This document shows positions 38,889 through 47,906 of a stretch of DNA of 64,000 nt, one piece after another (within the stretch, counting starts at the first letter, position 1; the number at the start of each line of letters is the position of its first letter). Under the pieces are notes generated by a model that did not search any database, was not told the origin of the DNA, and worked only from the letters and a program-made list of their open reading frames with translations. This stretch comes from CBDCCT01 sp965214995 (lineage in GTDB: Bacteria > Deinococcota > Deinococci > Deinococcales > Trueperaceae): positions 5,580,001 through 5,644,000 of the forward strand of contig CBDCCT010000002.1 of NCBI GenBank assembly GCA_965214995.1. The letters run 5' to 3'. The position numbers and the translations under genes were made by a program.

Positions 38889-39860
38889 ATGCTGAGCTAT
38901 CTCATCAGACGTGTCCTCATCGTCATCCCGACGCTCTTCTTCGTGTCGATGGTGTCGTTCGCGGTCATCCAGCTTCAGCCGGGCGACTTTACCGACCGCT
39001 ATCTGGAGGACCCCCGGATGAGTGCGGAGACGGTGGCGCGTATCGAAGCGCAGTTGGGTCTGGATAGGCCCGTGTGGGAGCAGTACGGGCGCTGGGTGGT
39101 GGGGATTGTCACGCGGGGCGATTTCGGCTACTCGTTCTTTGCGAACCGGCCCGTCTCGAGCCTCATCGGCGAACGCCTGGCCTGGACCCTCGTCGTCGCC
39201 GGGACGACGCTGCTTTTTTCCTGGCTGGTGGCGATTCCTTTGGGGATTTATACTGCGGTCAACCGCAACGGTATAACCGACGCCATCGCAAGTTTTGTGG
39301 GTTATATCGGCCTGGCGGTGCCCGATTTTCTGGTGGCGCTCTTGCTCATTGCGTTCGTGCTCGAGCGGGGCGGCACCAACGTCGGCGGGCTCTTTTCTCC
39401 CGCCTACATCGGCGCGCCCTGGTCGTGGGGGCGCTTTGTGGACCTCTTGAACCACCTCTGGATTCCGGTCATTGCCATCGGCACCGCCGGGATTGCCGTT
39501 TTAATGCGGCAGATGCGCGCCAACTTGCTCGACGTGCTCCACGCCGACTTTGTGCGGACGGCGCGCGCCAAGGGCCTGCGCGAGGGCGTGGTGACGAACC
39601 GCCACGCGGTGCGCAACGCCATCAACCCGCTCATTTCGATCGCGGGGCTCAGTTTGCCCGAACTTTTGAACGGCACCATCATTACCGCCATCGTGCTCAA
39701 TTTACCTACCATCGGCCCGCTGCTTTATAACTCGCTGCTGGCTGGAGACCAATACGTGGCGATGACGCTCCTCCTGTTCTCGAGCCTCCTCCTCATGGTC
39801 GGCAATCTCTTGGCCGACCTCGCGCTGGCCTGGGCGGACCCGCGCATCCGCTATGGCTAG
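38889..39860 (+). CDS. ABC-transporter permease, DppB/OppB-like
   Basis: A 323-residue membrane protein with six hydrophobic segments. It starts LSYLIRRVLIVIPTLFFVSM like OppB/DppB and has the EAA-type loop LHADFVRTARAKGLREGVVT (contact to the ATPase). The start at 38889 matches homologues; the open frame upstream is non-homologous. It overlaps the next permease gene by 8 bp. No ATPase gene follows, so the importer must share ATPases encoded elsewhere. Confidence 0.9.
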   Translation: MLSYLIRRVLIVIPTLFFVSMVSFAVIQLQPGDFTDRYLEDPRMSAETVARIEAQLGLDRPVWEQYGRWVVGIVTRGDFGYSFFANRPVSSLIGERLAWTLVVAGTTLLFSWLVAIPLGIYTAVNRNGITDAIASFVGYIGLAVPDFLVALLLIAFVLERGGTNVGGLFSPAYIGAPWSWGRFVDLLNHLWIPVIAIGTAGIAVLMRQMRANLLDVLHADFVRTARAKGLREGVVTNRHAVRNAINPLISIAGLSLPELLNGTIITAIVLNLPTIGPLLYNSLLAGDQYVAMTLLLFSSLLLMVGNLLADLALAWADPRIRYG

Positions 39861-40956
39861 CCTTACGCGTGCGCGCACCCCGTCCAAACCCGTCTCGGCG
39901 GGTCCCTGGACGCTCGCCTGGCGGCGCTTCAAACGTTCCAAGGTGGGTGTCGTCGGCGGGGTGGTGCTGATTATTCTCTACCTCACCGCCCTCTTCGCGC
40001 CCTTTTTGGCCCCCTACAACATCACGACGCAGCACTCGAGCGCCGCCTATCGGCCCCCGCAGCGTTTGTACTTTTTTGACGAGGGGCAACCCAGCTGGCC
40101 CTTCGTCTACGCCCTCACCCAAGAGCGCGACCCGGTCACCTTCCAACGCGTCTACGCCGAGGACCGCGCGCAACCGCTGCCGCTGCGCTTTTTCGTCCGC
40201 GGCGAGCCGTACAGTTTTTTCGGCCTTAGTACCAATTTGCACCTCTTCGGCGTGCGCGAGGGCTTCTATTTTCCTTTGGGCACCGACCGCTTCGGGCGCG
40301 ACCTCTTCTCGAGGACGCTGGTGGGCTCGCAGGTGTCACTGACGGTCGGCTTGGTCGGCATCCTCATCTCGTTCGCCATCGGCATCGTGGTGGGCGGGGC
40401 GTCCGGCTATTACGGTGGGTTGGTGGACGGCGTCTTGCAGCGGCTTATCGAGGTGCTGTTGTCGTTCCCGCGCCTGCCCATCCTGCTGGCGCTGGCGACC
40501 GCCATCCCCGCGGATTGGCCCTCGACTTGGGTCTATGTAGGCATCGTGGCGGTGCTGTCGTTTATCGGCTGGGCGAGTCTGGCGAGGGTGGTGCGGGGTC
40601 AAGTTTTGTCGGCCAGGGAGGTCGATTACGTGAGCGCGGCGCAAGCCATCGGCGCGGGCGACGGGCGCGTGATTCTGCGCCACGTGCTGCCCAATCTGAC
40701 CTCTTATTTGGTCGTGGCCGCGACGCTGGCGCTGCCCGGTTACATTCTGGGCGAGAGCGCGCTCTCGTTTTTGGGTCTGGGCATCAAGGAGCCCATGACG
40801 AGTTGGGGGCTGCTCCTCAAGGACGCGCAGAACTTCGAGGCGCTGCGCCTCTACCCCTGGCTGCTCCTGCCGGGCGTGATGATTGTCGTCGCGGTACTCG
40901 CCTTTAATTTTTTGGGCGACGCGCTGCGCGACGCCGCGGACGTGAAGAGCCGGTAA
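39853..40956 (+). CDS. ABC-transporter permease, DppC/OppC-like
   Basis: A 367-residue membrane protein. After the first helix (GVVGGVVLIILYLTALFAPF) a periplasmic insertion of about 85 residues leads to PLGTDRFGRDLFSRTLVGSQ, typical of OppC. The EAA loop is VDYVSAAQAIGAGDGRVILR. It is somewhat longer than usual (280-310) because of the insertion. It forms a unit with the DppB-like gene, and the GH3 gene follows 17 bp later. Confidence 0.9.
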   Translation: MASLTRARTPSKPVSAGPWTLAWRRFKRSKVGVVGGVVLIILYLTALFAPFLAPYNITTQHSSAAYRPPQRLYFFDEGQPSWPFVYALTQERDPVTFQRVYAEDRAQPLPLRFFVRGEPYSFFGLSTNLHLFGVREGFYFPLGTDRFGRDLFSRTLVGSQVSLTVGLVGILISFAIGIVVGGASGYYGGLVDGVLQRLIEVLLSFPRLPILLALATAIPADWPSTWVYVGIVAVLSFIGWASLARVVRGQVLSAREVDYVSAAQAIGAGDGRVILRHVLPNLTSYLVVAATLALPGYILGESALSFLGLGIKEPMTSWGLLLKDAQNFEALRLYPWLLLPGVMIVVAVLAFNFLGDALRDAADVKSR

Positions 40957-40973
40957 GAGGGTATAAAAGAGCG

Positions 40974-42485
40974 ATGTCCGACCTCCACCGCCTTTTGATG
41001 ATTGACCTGTCACGCCCCGCCCTCACCCCCGACGAGCGCGCCTTTTTGCTCGAGTACCGGGTGGGCGGCGTTTGCATCTTCTCGCGCAACGTCCGGGACC
41101 GGGTGCAGCTTGCCGACTATACGAGCGAATTACGGGCGCTCTTGGGCGAAGACCTCATCGTCGCGGTGGACCAGGAAGGCGGCGGCGTGGTGCGCGTGCG
41201 CGACGTGCCCTATCCGCCGGGTGCGATGGCGCTGGGCGCGGCGGACGAGCTCGATTTAACTCGAGAGGTGGCGGCGGCGACCGCCCGTGGCCTCCGCGCG
41301 GTGGGCGTCACCCTCGACTTCGCTCCCGTCGCCGACGTGAACAACAACCCGAAAAATCCGGTCATCGCCGACAGAGCGTTCGGCACGGACCCTCACCATG
41401 TGGCGCGTCACGTGAGCGCTTTTGTAAAGGGTTTGCAGGCGGAGGGCGTTGGCGCGACCGCCAAACACTTTCCCGGCCACGGCGACACCGACACCGACTC
41501 GCACGAGGCGCTGCCTTGGTTGGGGGTGAGCCTGGACCGCCTCGAGGGGCTGGAACTCGTCCCCTTCCGCGCCGCTTTTGACGCAGGCGTCGCCGCGGTG
41601 ATGAGCTACCACGGCCTCATTCCCGTTTTAGATGCTGAGATGCCCGCGACGCTCTCGAGGCCCATCATGACCGGCCTTTTGCGAGAGCGCTTAGGCTTCG
41701 ACGGCCTCGTCCTTACCGACGCGCTCAACATGCGCGCCATTGCCGACGCGTACGGCCCGGCGGAGGCGGCGGTGCGCGCGCTCGAGGCGGGGGTGGACAT
41801 GCCGCTGCACGTGGGACCTATTGCCGAACACCGGGAGATTTTAGAGGCCGTCGAACGCGCCCACACCGATGGCCGGTTGGACCCGGAGGAGACCGCGCGC
41901 TCCTTGGGACGTATCCGCCACTTTGCACACCGCTTTCCCGCACACCCCGACCCCGACGCCGCCTGGCGCGAAGGAGACGAGGCGCTGTTAGACGAGGCCG
42001 CGCGCCGCGCGCTTGTGGCGTTGGGTGATTTTGGACCGCTCGAGCCCACCCCCTGCCTCGTCGTTTGGGCCGAAAACACCGCGGGCGGCGCGGCGAGCGA
42101 CGTGACGAAACCTCCTGTGGAAAGACTGATGGATGAGCTTACAGTGCAGGGCTTCACGCCCACGCGCGCTCCTTACAATCGTGATGCGCTCGGTGAGGGG
42201 CACTCGAGCATCCTAGAAATGGCTGAGAAAGCGCCCGTTACGCTGTTTGTCTTGGCCTCGAGGACGCGCTTAGGGGAGGGGGAGAGGGGGTGGGGGCTCG
42301 AGCTGGCGCGAGCCTCCAAACGCTTCGTCCACCTCGTCCTCTGGAATCCCTACTGCGCCCTGGATTTGCCCGGCCCCGCGCTCGTCTCCTTTGGTTTTAG
42401 GGACCCTTCTCTAAAAGCGGTGGCGCGGGCGCTCCGAACGGGTGAGGCGGTAGGGCGGGGGGTGGGGGGGCTCGAGACAGCGTGA
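40974..42485 (+). CDS. Glycoside hydrolase family 3, NagZ-like beta-N-acetylglucosaminidase
   Basis: A 503-residue cytoplasmic enzyme (no signal peptide). The catalytic domain (1-330) has VAVDQEGGGVVRV, the NagZ-type acid/base loop KHFPGHGDTDTDSH (164-177) with the Asp-His pair, and the nucleophile Asp249 in LVLTDALNM. NagZ removes GlcNAc from cell-wall turnover products. The C-terminal 170 residues form an alpha/beta domain as in Gram-positive NagZ. TATAAA ends 6 nt before the ATG, so besides read-through from the importer it has a possible leaderless promoter of its own. The context points to import and hydrolysis of GlcNAc-containing oligomers. Confidence 0.88.
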   Translation: MSDLHRLLMIDLSRPALTPDERAFLLEYRVGGVCIFSRNVRDRVQLADYTSELRALLGEDLIVAVDQEGGGVVRVRDVPYPPGAMALGAADELDLTREVAAATARGLRAVGVTLDFAPVADVNNNPKNPVIADRAFGTDPHHVARHVSAFVKGLQAEGVGATAKHFPGHGDTDTDSHEALPWLGVSLDRLEGLELVPFRAAFDAGVAAVMSYHGLIPVLDAEMPATLSRPIMTGLLRERLGFDGLVLTDALNMRAIADAYGPAEAAVRALEAGVDMPLHVGPIAEHREILEAVERAHTDGRLDPEETARSLGRIRHFAHRFPAHPDPDAAWREGDEALLDEAARRALVALGDFGPLEPTPCLVVWAENTAGGAASDVTKPPVERLMDELTVQGFTPTRAPYNRDALGEGHSSILEMAEKAPVTLFVLASRTRLGEGERGWGLELARASKRFVHLVLWNPYCALDLPGPALVSFGFRDPSLKAVARALRTGEAVGRGVGGLETA

Positions 42486-42486
42486 C

Positions 42487-43734
42487 CTAGGTTTCAACTT
42501 TCGGCGGCGTCGCAAAGAAAAAGAACACCGACCCCAACAGCGCAAACCCCGCCAGCACCACAAAACCCGGCGTATAGGTGCCGTAGCGGTCCGCGAACGC
42601 GCCCGCCAGGACGGGGCCGGTGATGGTCCCGACCGTGACAATCACATTTGACAAACCCAAAATCTGCGCGAAGTGACGCCGCCCGAAGTAGTCGGCGCGC
42701 AACGACTGCATGATGGGACCGCGCAGCCCCCAGGACACGCCGTGGAGGACCGCAAAGGCGAGTACCCACGGCACGGTGGTGCCAAAGGCGAGCATGAGCA
42801 AACCGCCCGCGTGACCGAACATCGCGCCCGCGGCGAGGAGGCGCTTGTTAAAGGTGTCGCCCAGGAGGCCGCCCAAAAGCTGCCCGACGATGCTCATGGT
42901 GGTCATGACGGTGACCATCAGCGCGGCGAGGGGGAGCGAAAAGTTTAGGTCGCTCTCCAGGTGAATGACGAGGTGGGTGAGCACCGCGAACACGACCATC
43001 AGCGCCAGGCCGTGACCGAAGGAGACGAGCCAAAAGGCCCTGGTGTTAAGCGCGGCTCGAGCCGTAAAGTCCTTTCGAACGGGCGTGTCCTCATCTTTTG
43101 GCTCCTCCTCGAGCCCGTCGGGACGGAGCCCATACTCCTCGGGCCGGTTGCCGACGAGGTAGGTGAGCGGCCAGCCCAAGAGGAGCACCACCGCGCCGTT
43201 CACCAGGGCGGTCGCGCGCCAGCCGTGGACGGTCAGGGACCAGGCGACGAGCGGCACCAGAAAGCCGCCCAAGGAGATGCCCGTTTGCAGGAGCGCGAAC
43301 GCGGTCGAGCGCCACCTTTCGAACCACTGCGCCGCCACCGCGTTGAGCGTAAGAAAGCCCGCGAAGCTCGCGCCGACGGCGATAAGCACGTAAACGGCGT
43401 AAAAGGTCGTGAGCGAACCCACCTGGCTCAAGAGCATCAGCGCGAGAGCGAAAGTGACGATGCCGACGCGGACGACGCCTCTGGCCCCGAAGTGCCCGAT
43501 GAGCCATCCCTGAAAAGGTCCCAGAAGACCGGCCCCCGCTTGCTGAATCGAAAGAGCCGCCGCGAAAGCCGTTTTGCTCCAGCCGAACTCCCCTTGCATC
43601 ACCGCGATGTACGCGCCAAAAGACTGCAGGGTAAAGCTGGTCGTGAGAATCTGCAACAAAACGCAGCCGCCCAGCACCCACCACCCGTAAAAAACGCCCT
43701 TCGCCCACCTTCTGGCCCGTTCGCTTGTTACCAT
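42487..43734 (-). CDS. Major facilitator superfamily transporter (OFA/monocarboxylate-like)
   Basis: A 415-residue membrane protein with 12 hydrophobic segments in two halves joined by a charged loop near 205-225 (EEEPKDEDTPVRKDF). The start FYGWWVLGGCVLLQILTTSF and FGAYIAVMQGEFGW are typical of the oxalate/formate-monocarboxylate-like MFS branch. The start at 43734 is taken because TATGGT lies 6 nt upstream (leaderless) and homologues begin here; a much longer frame upstream is only GC-rich shadow. It is convergent with the GH3 gene, with 1 bp between stops. The substrate is probably an organic acid. Confidence 0.88.
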   Translation of the reverse strand: MVTSERARRWAKGVFYGWWVLGGCVLLQILTTSFTLQSFGAYIAVMQGEFGWSKTAFAAALSIQQAGAGLLGPFQGWLIGHFGARGVVRVGIVTFALALMLLSQVGSLTTFYAVYVLIAVGASFAGFLTLNAVAAQWFERWRSTAFALLQTGISLGGFLVPLVAWSLTVHGWRATALVNGAVVLLLGWPLTYLVGNRPEEYGLRPDGLEEEPKDEDTPVRKDFTARAALNTRAFWLVSFGHGLALMVVFAVLTHLVIHLESDLNFSLPLAALMVTVMTTMSIVGQLLGGLLGDTFNKRLLAAGAMFGHAGGLLMLAFGTTVPWVLAFAVLHGVSWGLRGPIMQSLRADYFGRRHFAQILGLSNVIVTVGTITGPVLAGAFADRYGTYTPGFVVLAGFALLGSVFFFFATPPKVET

Positions 43735-43830
43735 ACGGCTACCATAGCCACACACCTTAACGCAGACGGGTGAGGGAGGTGTCATGGGCCTTACGGGGCG
43801 GGTTGAGAAGGACCTCGAGAGGAGACGGTC

Positions 43831-44706
43831 ATGCCGCACGAAACGGACATCGAGACGCTGACGGAGCTTCAGAACAACCTGGGCGAGGGACCCCTCTGGG
43901 ACCCCCAGGGCCGCCTCTTCTGGACCGACATCAACGCGCGCCGCCTGCACCTGTGGGACCCCGCGTCGGGTGTGGAGACGGCGGAGCTTTCTGTCAAAGT
44001 CGGCTGTATGGGATTGAGAGAGGGGGGCGGTTTGGTGCTGGCGACGGACGGGGGCTTCGCGCTCTATTCGTTTCGGGCTGGGTTGGACGAGGCGGAGCCT
44101 GAGTTTCTGGGCGACCCCGAAGCCGACCTCCCGCAGACCCGCTTCAACGACGGCGCGGTGGACCCCGGCGGGCGCTTCTGGGCGGGCTCTTACGGCGGCG
44201 AGAGCAACAGCCTTTATCGTGTGGACCCCAACGGCAGTATTCACAAGATAGATACGGGCTTCGGCGTCCCCAACGGTACGGATTGGAGCCTGGACGCCGA
44301 AACCATGTACTTCACCGACTCGACCGCCAAGACCATCTACGCTTACGACTTTGACACTTCTACGGGCGAGGTCGAGAACCGCCGCCCCTTTATTGTCACA
44401 CAAGACGCGGACGGGGTGCCCGACGGCCTCACCGTGGACGCCGAGGGTTTTCTGTGGAGCGCGCGTTGGGGCGGGGGGCGCTTAGAGCGTTATGACCCCG
44501 AGGGCGGGCTCGAGCGCACCCTCGCTTTACCTGTCTCGCAGCCCACGAGCTGCGCCTTTGGCGGGGCGGATTTGAGTGAACTTTTCATCACCTCGGCTAG
44601 GGAGGGCCTGAGCGACGAGGCGTTGGCGAAGCAGCCGCTGGCGGGGCGGCTCTTTCGCGTGCGGCCCTTTGTAAAGGGGCGAGAGGCGTTCCGGTTTGGG
44701 GAGTGA
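43831..44706 (+). CDS. SMP-30/gluconolactonase family protein
   Basis: A 291-residue six-bladed beta-propeller lactonase. The metal ligands are recognisable: Glu19 in GEGPLWD, Asn148 in VPNGTDW and Asp198 in GVPDGL, with the substrate-region RFNDGAVDPGGRFWAG at 104-119. Such enzymes hydrolyse sugar lactones. GAGAGGAGACGG stands before the ATG. It lies divergent from the MFS gene, about 95 bp apart, so the two may act on the same sugar acids. Confidence 0.9.
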   Translation: MPHETDIETLTELQNNLGEGPLWDPQGRLFWTDINARRLHLWDPASGVETAELSVKVGCMGLREGGGLVLATDGGFALYSFRAGLDEAEPEFLGDPEADLPQTRFNDGAVDPGGRFWAGSYGGESNSLYRVDPNGSIHKIDTGFGVPNGTDWSLDAETMYFTDSTAKTIYAYDFDTSTGEVENRRPFIVTQDADGVPDGLTVDAEGFLWSARWGGGRLERYDPEGGLERTLALPVSQPTSCAFGGADLSELFITSAREGLSDEALAKQPLAGRLFRVRPFVKGREAFRFGE

Positions 44707-44739
44707 AGCGCGAACCCTTAGAACGAAATCCCGCGCAGG

Positions 44740-45417
44740 CTATAGCGGCACCAGCGCCACCCTCAGCAGATAGGGTTTGCGCGTCCCCGACGCCTCATGT
44801 TTGCTTTCCCGCCAGAGCGCGTAGAGCCGACTGAGCAACGCTTTGGCCTCGTCGTCTGTTAAGAAAAGTTCGTCGGTAAAAAGCTCCCCCAGAGAGAGCC
44901 CTTCATAATTGGGCGAGTGCGGAAGTTCGGGCAAGGCGTCGTAGTCGAGTAGAAAATGCTCACTCCCCGCGCTGTGCCAGTGGATTTCGCCGTCGCTCCC
45001 CCGAAAGATGCGGTGCCCCTGCCTGTCCAGCGTACGCCTGGTGCGCGCCAGCCCCTTTACGATGGCGTCCTCGTGGGAGCGCAAGCCCTCTCGCACCTCC
45101 TCCTCGAGGTTCGCAAAAGGCTTCGCAACGAAGGGGACGAAGTAGGCGTCGTGGCTCGAGCGATAGTGCTTGACGGGCCTGCCCGCGCGTTTTTCGATTC
45201 GCACGACGATCAAGAGCCCCGCGTTCAGAAACGTTTTGACGCGGTACATCATGGTGTCTACGCGGCAACCGACCTCCTCGGCGGCGCGGCTCACCGTGAG
45301 GGTCCGGGCCAGAAAGGGCCTGAAATACCCAAAGCTCTTCGGGTCGCTCAGCAACCGCGCCTGCGTCTCGTCCCGGACGGTGTGGGCGGTTAGGCTACCG
45401 TAATCGGGCGCTTCCAT
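44740..45417 (-). CDS. Winged-helix transcriptional regulator (ArsR-like)
   Basis: A 225-residue protein. The helix-turn-helix lies at about 15-75: QARLLSDPKSFGYFRPFLAR, LTVSRAAEEVGCRVDTMMYR, VKTFLNAGLL, then the wing RIEKRAGRPVKHYRS. The rest resembles the helical C-terminal part of ArsR-type proteins and has no named domain. The start at 45417 is 7 nt after TACGCT, so leaderless. It is divergent from an MFS exporter with only 31 bp between the start codons and probably controls it. Confidence 0.75.
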   Translation of the reverse strand: MEAPDYGSLTAHTVRDETQARLLSDPKSFGYFRPFLARTLTVSRAAEEVGCRVDTMMYRVKTFLNAGLLIVVRIEKRAGRPVKHYRSSHDAYFVPFVAKPFANLEEEVREGLRSHEDAIVKGLARTRRTLDRQGHRIFRGSDGEIHWHSAGSEHFLLDYDALPELPHSPNYEGLSLGELFTDELFLTDDEAKALLSRLYALWRESKHEASGTRKPYLLRVALVPL

Positions 45418-45448
45418 TTCAAGTAGCGTAACACCTACGTTGACATGT
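45418..45448. promoter_or_regulatory. Overlapping divergent leaderless promoters
   Basis: The minus gene (ATG at 45417) has TACGCT at 45430-45425, and the plus gene (GTG at 45449) has TACGTT at 45436-45441; each is 7 nt from its start codon. The two -10 boxes are 5 bp apart, so each -35 region must lie inside the other gene's start, and the two promoters cannot be used at once. Confidence 0.6.
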
Positions 45449-46720
45449 GTGAACGATCTGACGCTTTCCGGACTCAAGAGGCGCTACTTCGCCATCACCT
45501 CCTTGTTCTGGTTCGCCACGGTTTTGCCCGCCGCGACCGTGGTGCTTTTCGCCCAGGCGCGGGGGCTGGACCTCTTTGAAGTGGGCTTCGTCTTCGGCGC
45601 GTACGGGCTGACGATCGTGCTGCTCGAGGTGCCCACGGGCGGCCTCGCCGACGCGGTCGGGCGCAGGCGCGTCACGCTCGTCGCCGTGGGCGTGACGCTC
45701 TTGTCTCAGCTCGTTCTCGTTTTCGCCTCCTCCTTCCCGCTCTTTTTGCTCTACGCCGTGGTGAGCGGCGCGGGGCGGGCGCTTGTTTCCGGCGCGCCCG
45801 AGGCGTGGTTTATAGACGGGCTCAAAAGCCTGGACGAGGACATAGACATCCAGCCGCCCCTCGCCCAGGCCGAGGTGTTCGCGACGGCCTTGGTGGCCGT
45901 GGGAACGCTTCTGGGCGGCTTCTTGCCCGACTGGTTCGCGTTTTTGCCGCCCACCGAAACGTCGCTCGTCGGCCCCTTGAGCGTGCCCATTCTCGCCTCG
46001 GCCTTGGGTTTCGCCGCTCTCGGCGTGGTCGTGCTCGCGTTCATGCGTGAGGCGCGCCCCGCGGGTGACGCGGCTGATACGGGTGATGTGGCGGGCTTTG
46101 CTCGCTTGCCCGAACTTCTCCGGGAGGCTTTTAGGCTGAGCGTGACCTCCCCCGTCATCCTGCTTTTGCTGCTCGCCACCGTCGTCAGCGGCGCGGTGTT
46201 GAGCGGGCTCGAGACCTTCTGGCAACCCTTTTTCAACGGGTTTTTGGGCGAGCGCGAGGGGAACACCTATCTGTTCGGCGTCATCCTGGCGGGGAGCTTC
46301 GGGCTGCTGTCGTTGGGGAGTTTGGCGTCCATCCCATTAAGCCGCGTCTTAAACAAACGTTACGCCCTCGTCGCCGCCCTCGCCGAGGTGGGTCAGCTTG
46401 TTTTTATCGTCGCGCTGGCGTTACAAACGAACGCGCTCGTCGCCGCGCCTCTTTTTTGGTTCGTCTACCTGAGCCGGGGCGTCGGGTCTTCTCCCCAGGC
46501 AACGATGCTCAACAATGAGGTTCCGAGTGGTAAGCGCTCCGCCATGCTCTCAATTCGCTCGCTTGCCTTGGCCTTGGGCGGATTTTTGGGAAGCGTGGGG
46601 CTGGGTTATCTGGCCGACACCTTTAGCATTAGAGTGGCGTGGCTCGTCCTGGCGGGCGTTCTCGTCCTGGCGGTTGCTATCTACCTGCGCCTCCACACGC
46701 TTTTGAGAACACCCCCTTGA
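45449..46720 (+). CDS. Major facilitator superfamily transporter, probable exporter
   Basis: A 423-residue protein with 12 hydrophobic segments. Helix 2-3 shows YGLTIVLLEVPTGGLADAVG followed by RRRVTL, the DHA-type motif A. The second half includes SPQATMLNNEVPSGKRSAML. The GTG at 45449 is preferred (7 nt after the -10 box). The adjacent divergent ArsR-like regulator suggests drug or metabolite efflux under its control. Confidence 0.85.
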   Translation: MNDLTLSGLKRRYFAITSLFWFATVLPAATVVLFAQARGLDLFEVGFVFGAYGLTIVLLEVPTGGLADAVGRRRVTLVAVGVTLLSQLVLVFASSFPLFLLYAVVSGAGRALVSGAPEAWFIDGLKSLDEDIDIQPPLAQAEVFATALVAVGTLLGGFLPDWFAFLPPTETSLVGPLSVPILASALGFAALGVVVLAFMREARPAGDAADTGDVAGFARLPELLREAFRLSVTSPVILLLLLATVVSGAVLSGLETFWQPFFNGFLGEREGNTYLFGVILAGSFGLLSLGSLASIPLSRVLNKRYALVAALAEVGQLVFIVALALQTNALVAAPLFWFVYLSRGVGSSPQATMLNNEVPSGKRSAMLSIRSLALALGGFLGSVGLGYLADTFSIRVAWLVLAGVLVLAVAIYLRLHTLLRTPP

Positions 46721-46800
46721 GGGCTAGGCGTCAAGCTCCGGCGATGCTCTTTAAGACTTGTGTAAGGATTCCGTGAGAGCGCCCGGCGTAGGCTCTTCCT

Positions 46801-47241
46801 ATGAACAACCGCATCTACACAGGCGCCACCATCTTAGTTGCCGACGACAACGCCGGGCAGCGCAACCTTTTAGACCTCGTCCTTTCCGCCGACGGCTACC
46901 GGGTAGACGCCGTGGGGGACGGCCGCGAGACGCTCACCTATTTGAAAGCGAACACGCCCGACCTCATCATTTTAGACGTGCTCATACCGCACTTTAACGG
47001 GCTCGAGGTCTGCAGCCGGGTCAAGCGCGTGCCGCGGCTTCAGCATGTGCCCGTCATCATTCTGACCTCCTTGCAGGACGAAGACACCCTGGCGACCGCC
47101 GATATGGCGAGGGCCGACAGGGTGCTGCTCAAACCCCTGGCGGGTAAAGACCTACGGAGCATCGTCTATGACCTTCTCAAAGCTCGCTTCGCGCCGCCCG
47201 CGTCGCTCGCGCGGGGCAAGAGGCCTTCTGTCCAGCCGTGA
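46801..47241 (+). CDS. Single-domain response regulator (receiver only)
   Basis: A 146-residue CheY-like protein. Acidic pair Asp15/Asp16 (ILVADDNAGQ), phosphoacceptor Asp59 in LIILDVLIP, Thr in VIILTSLQDE and Lys in VLLKPLAG are present. After the receiver only a short basic tail remains (ARGKRPSVQP), so output must go through a partner. TAGGCT lies 6 nt before the ATG (leaderless). No kinase is near. Confidence 0.88.
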   Translation: MNNRIYTGATILVADDNAGQRNLLDLVLSADGYRVDAVGDGRETLTYLKANTPDLIILDVLIPHFNGLEVCSRVKRVPRLQHVPVIILTSLQDEDTLATADMARADRVLLKPLAGKDLRSIVYDLLKARFAPPASLARGKRPSVQP

Positions 47242-47380
47242 GCACGTGTGCGGCGAGTCTTACCTCTTAACTAAACAGTGTGTATGAGTTGAACCTCGCG
47301 CCGACCAGCGACACTTACCCCGGTGAGGACCCTGTGCCCGCCGGGGTACGTCTGTTAGGTGCTCACACACCAAAGGCGTA

Positions 47381-47410
47381 TTGACATACCGATTTAGAAG
47401 CTGCTAGCAT
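47381..47410 (+). promoter_or_regulatory. Promoter of the sugar ABC importer leader
   Basis: TTGACA (47381-47386) and TAGCAT (47405-47410) are 18 bp apart. Transcription would begin near 47417, just before a small hairpin CAACC-ATCAA-GGTTG. Confidence 0.6.
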
Positions 47411-47431
47411 ACCCCCCAACCATCAAGGTTG

Positions 47432-47501
47432 TGCTAGGTCGCCCCTTCGTGTGGTCGCTTTTTTGGCTTTACATAGGGGTGAAGAAGCCGCCGACCTAGC
47501 A
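47432..47501 (+). ncRNA. Structured 5' leader element (unknown class)
   Basis: TGCTAGGTCG (47432-47441) pairs perfectly with CGACCTAGCA (47492-47501), and the stem continues inward with CCCCT (47442-47446) and AGGGG (47475-47479) after a bulge. The interior contains a T6 run (47459-47464) and GGCTT/AAGCC segments that could form an alternative stem. Placed about 15 nt after the predicted start of transcription, it looks like a regulatory leader. I do not recognise a known riboswitch class. Confidence 0.4.
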
Positions 47502-47637
47502 TTGTTCGTTCACGGGGTAGGGGGTGATCGAGACCAAAAACCCTGAGCGTAGGCTCTTTGGGATGAGTTGCACGTGCCGCACTCGTTCCGGGGTCGGTGC
47601 GTCGTCACAGGATGTACTGCCGCAGAGGGCGCTTAGT

Positions 47638-47683
47638 GGTTTTTGTACCGGCCTCGAGCGGTCCCCGCGCAGGGTTTTGTACC
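47638..47683. repeat. Two direct repeats GGTTT(T)TGTACC in the leader
   Basis: GGTTTTTGTACC (47638-47649) and GGTTTTGTACC (47673-47683) are spaced 35 bp apart start to start. They may be regulator sites for the sugar operon or simple sequence similarity. Confidence 0.3.
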
Positions 47684-47906
47684 AGACACGTAAAACGCTC
47701 GGATCAAGTTCGCTTAGATTAAGTTCTATGTCGGGTGCATCCGGTCGGCGCTTCGTCACAGCCTTGGAGAGGACATGTTTACACCTTCCAAAACGTGAGG
47801 CTCCCTCTACTGTGGTCTTTAACAAATGGACTTTAATGAGAGGGTTGAGAACGAGCGTAAGGTTTCGAAAGCGCCAACCATCTGCGAATCAAACAAAGGA
47901 GGAAAG

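Larger units (their letters stand above)
47242..47906 (+). other. Long intergenic region and leader of the sugar importer operon
   Basis: These 665 bp contain no gene I can support. A promoter lies at 47381-47410, so the transcript should have a leader of about 490 nt before the GTG at 47907. The leader holds the structured element 47432-47501 and two copies of GGTTT(T)TGTACC at 47638-47649 and 47673-47683, 35 bp apart, that may be regulator half-sites. A short open frame at 47524 has no ribosome-binding site. Confidence 0.5.

Noticed and set aside
43735..44403. Extension of the MFS transporter to 638 residues
   Set aside because: The extra part lies antisense to the SMP-30 gene and has no transporter similarity. 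A leaderless start at 43734 fits.
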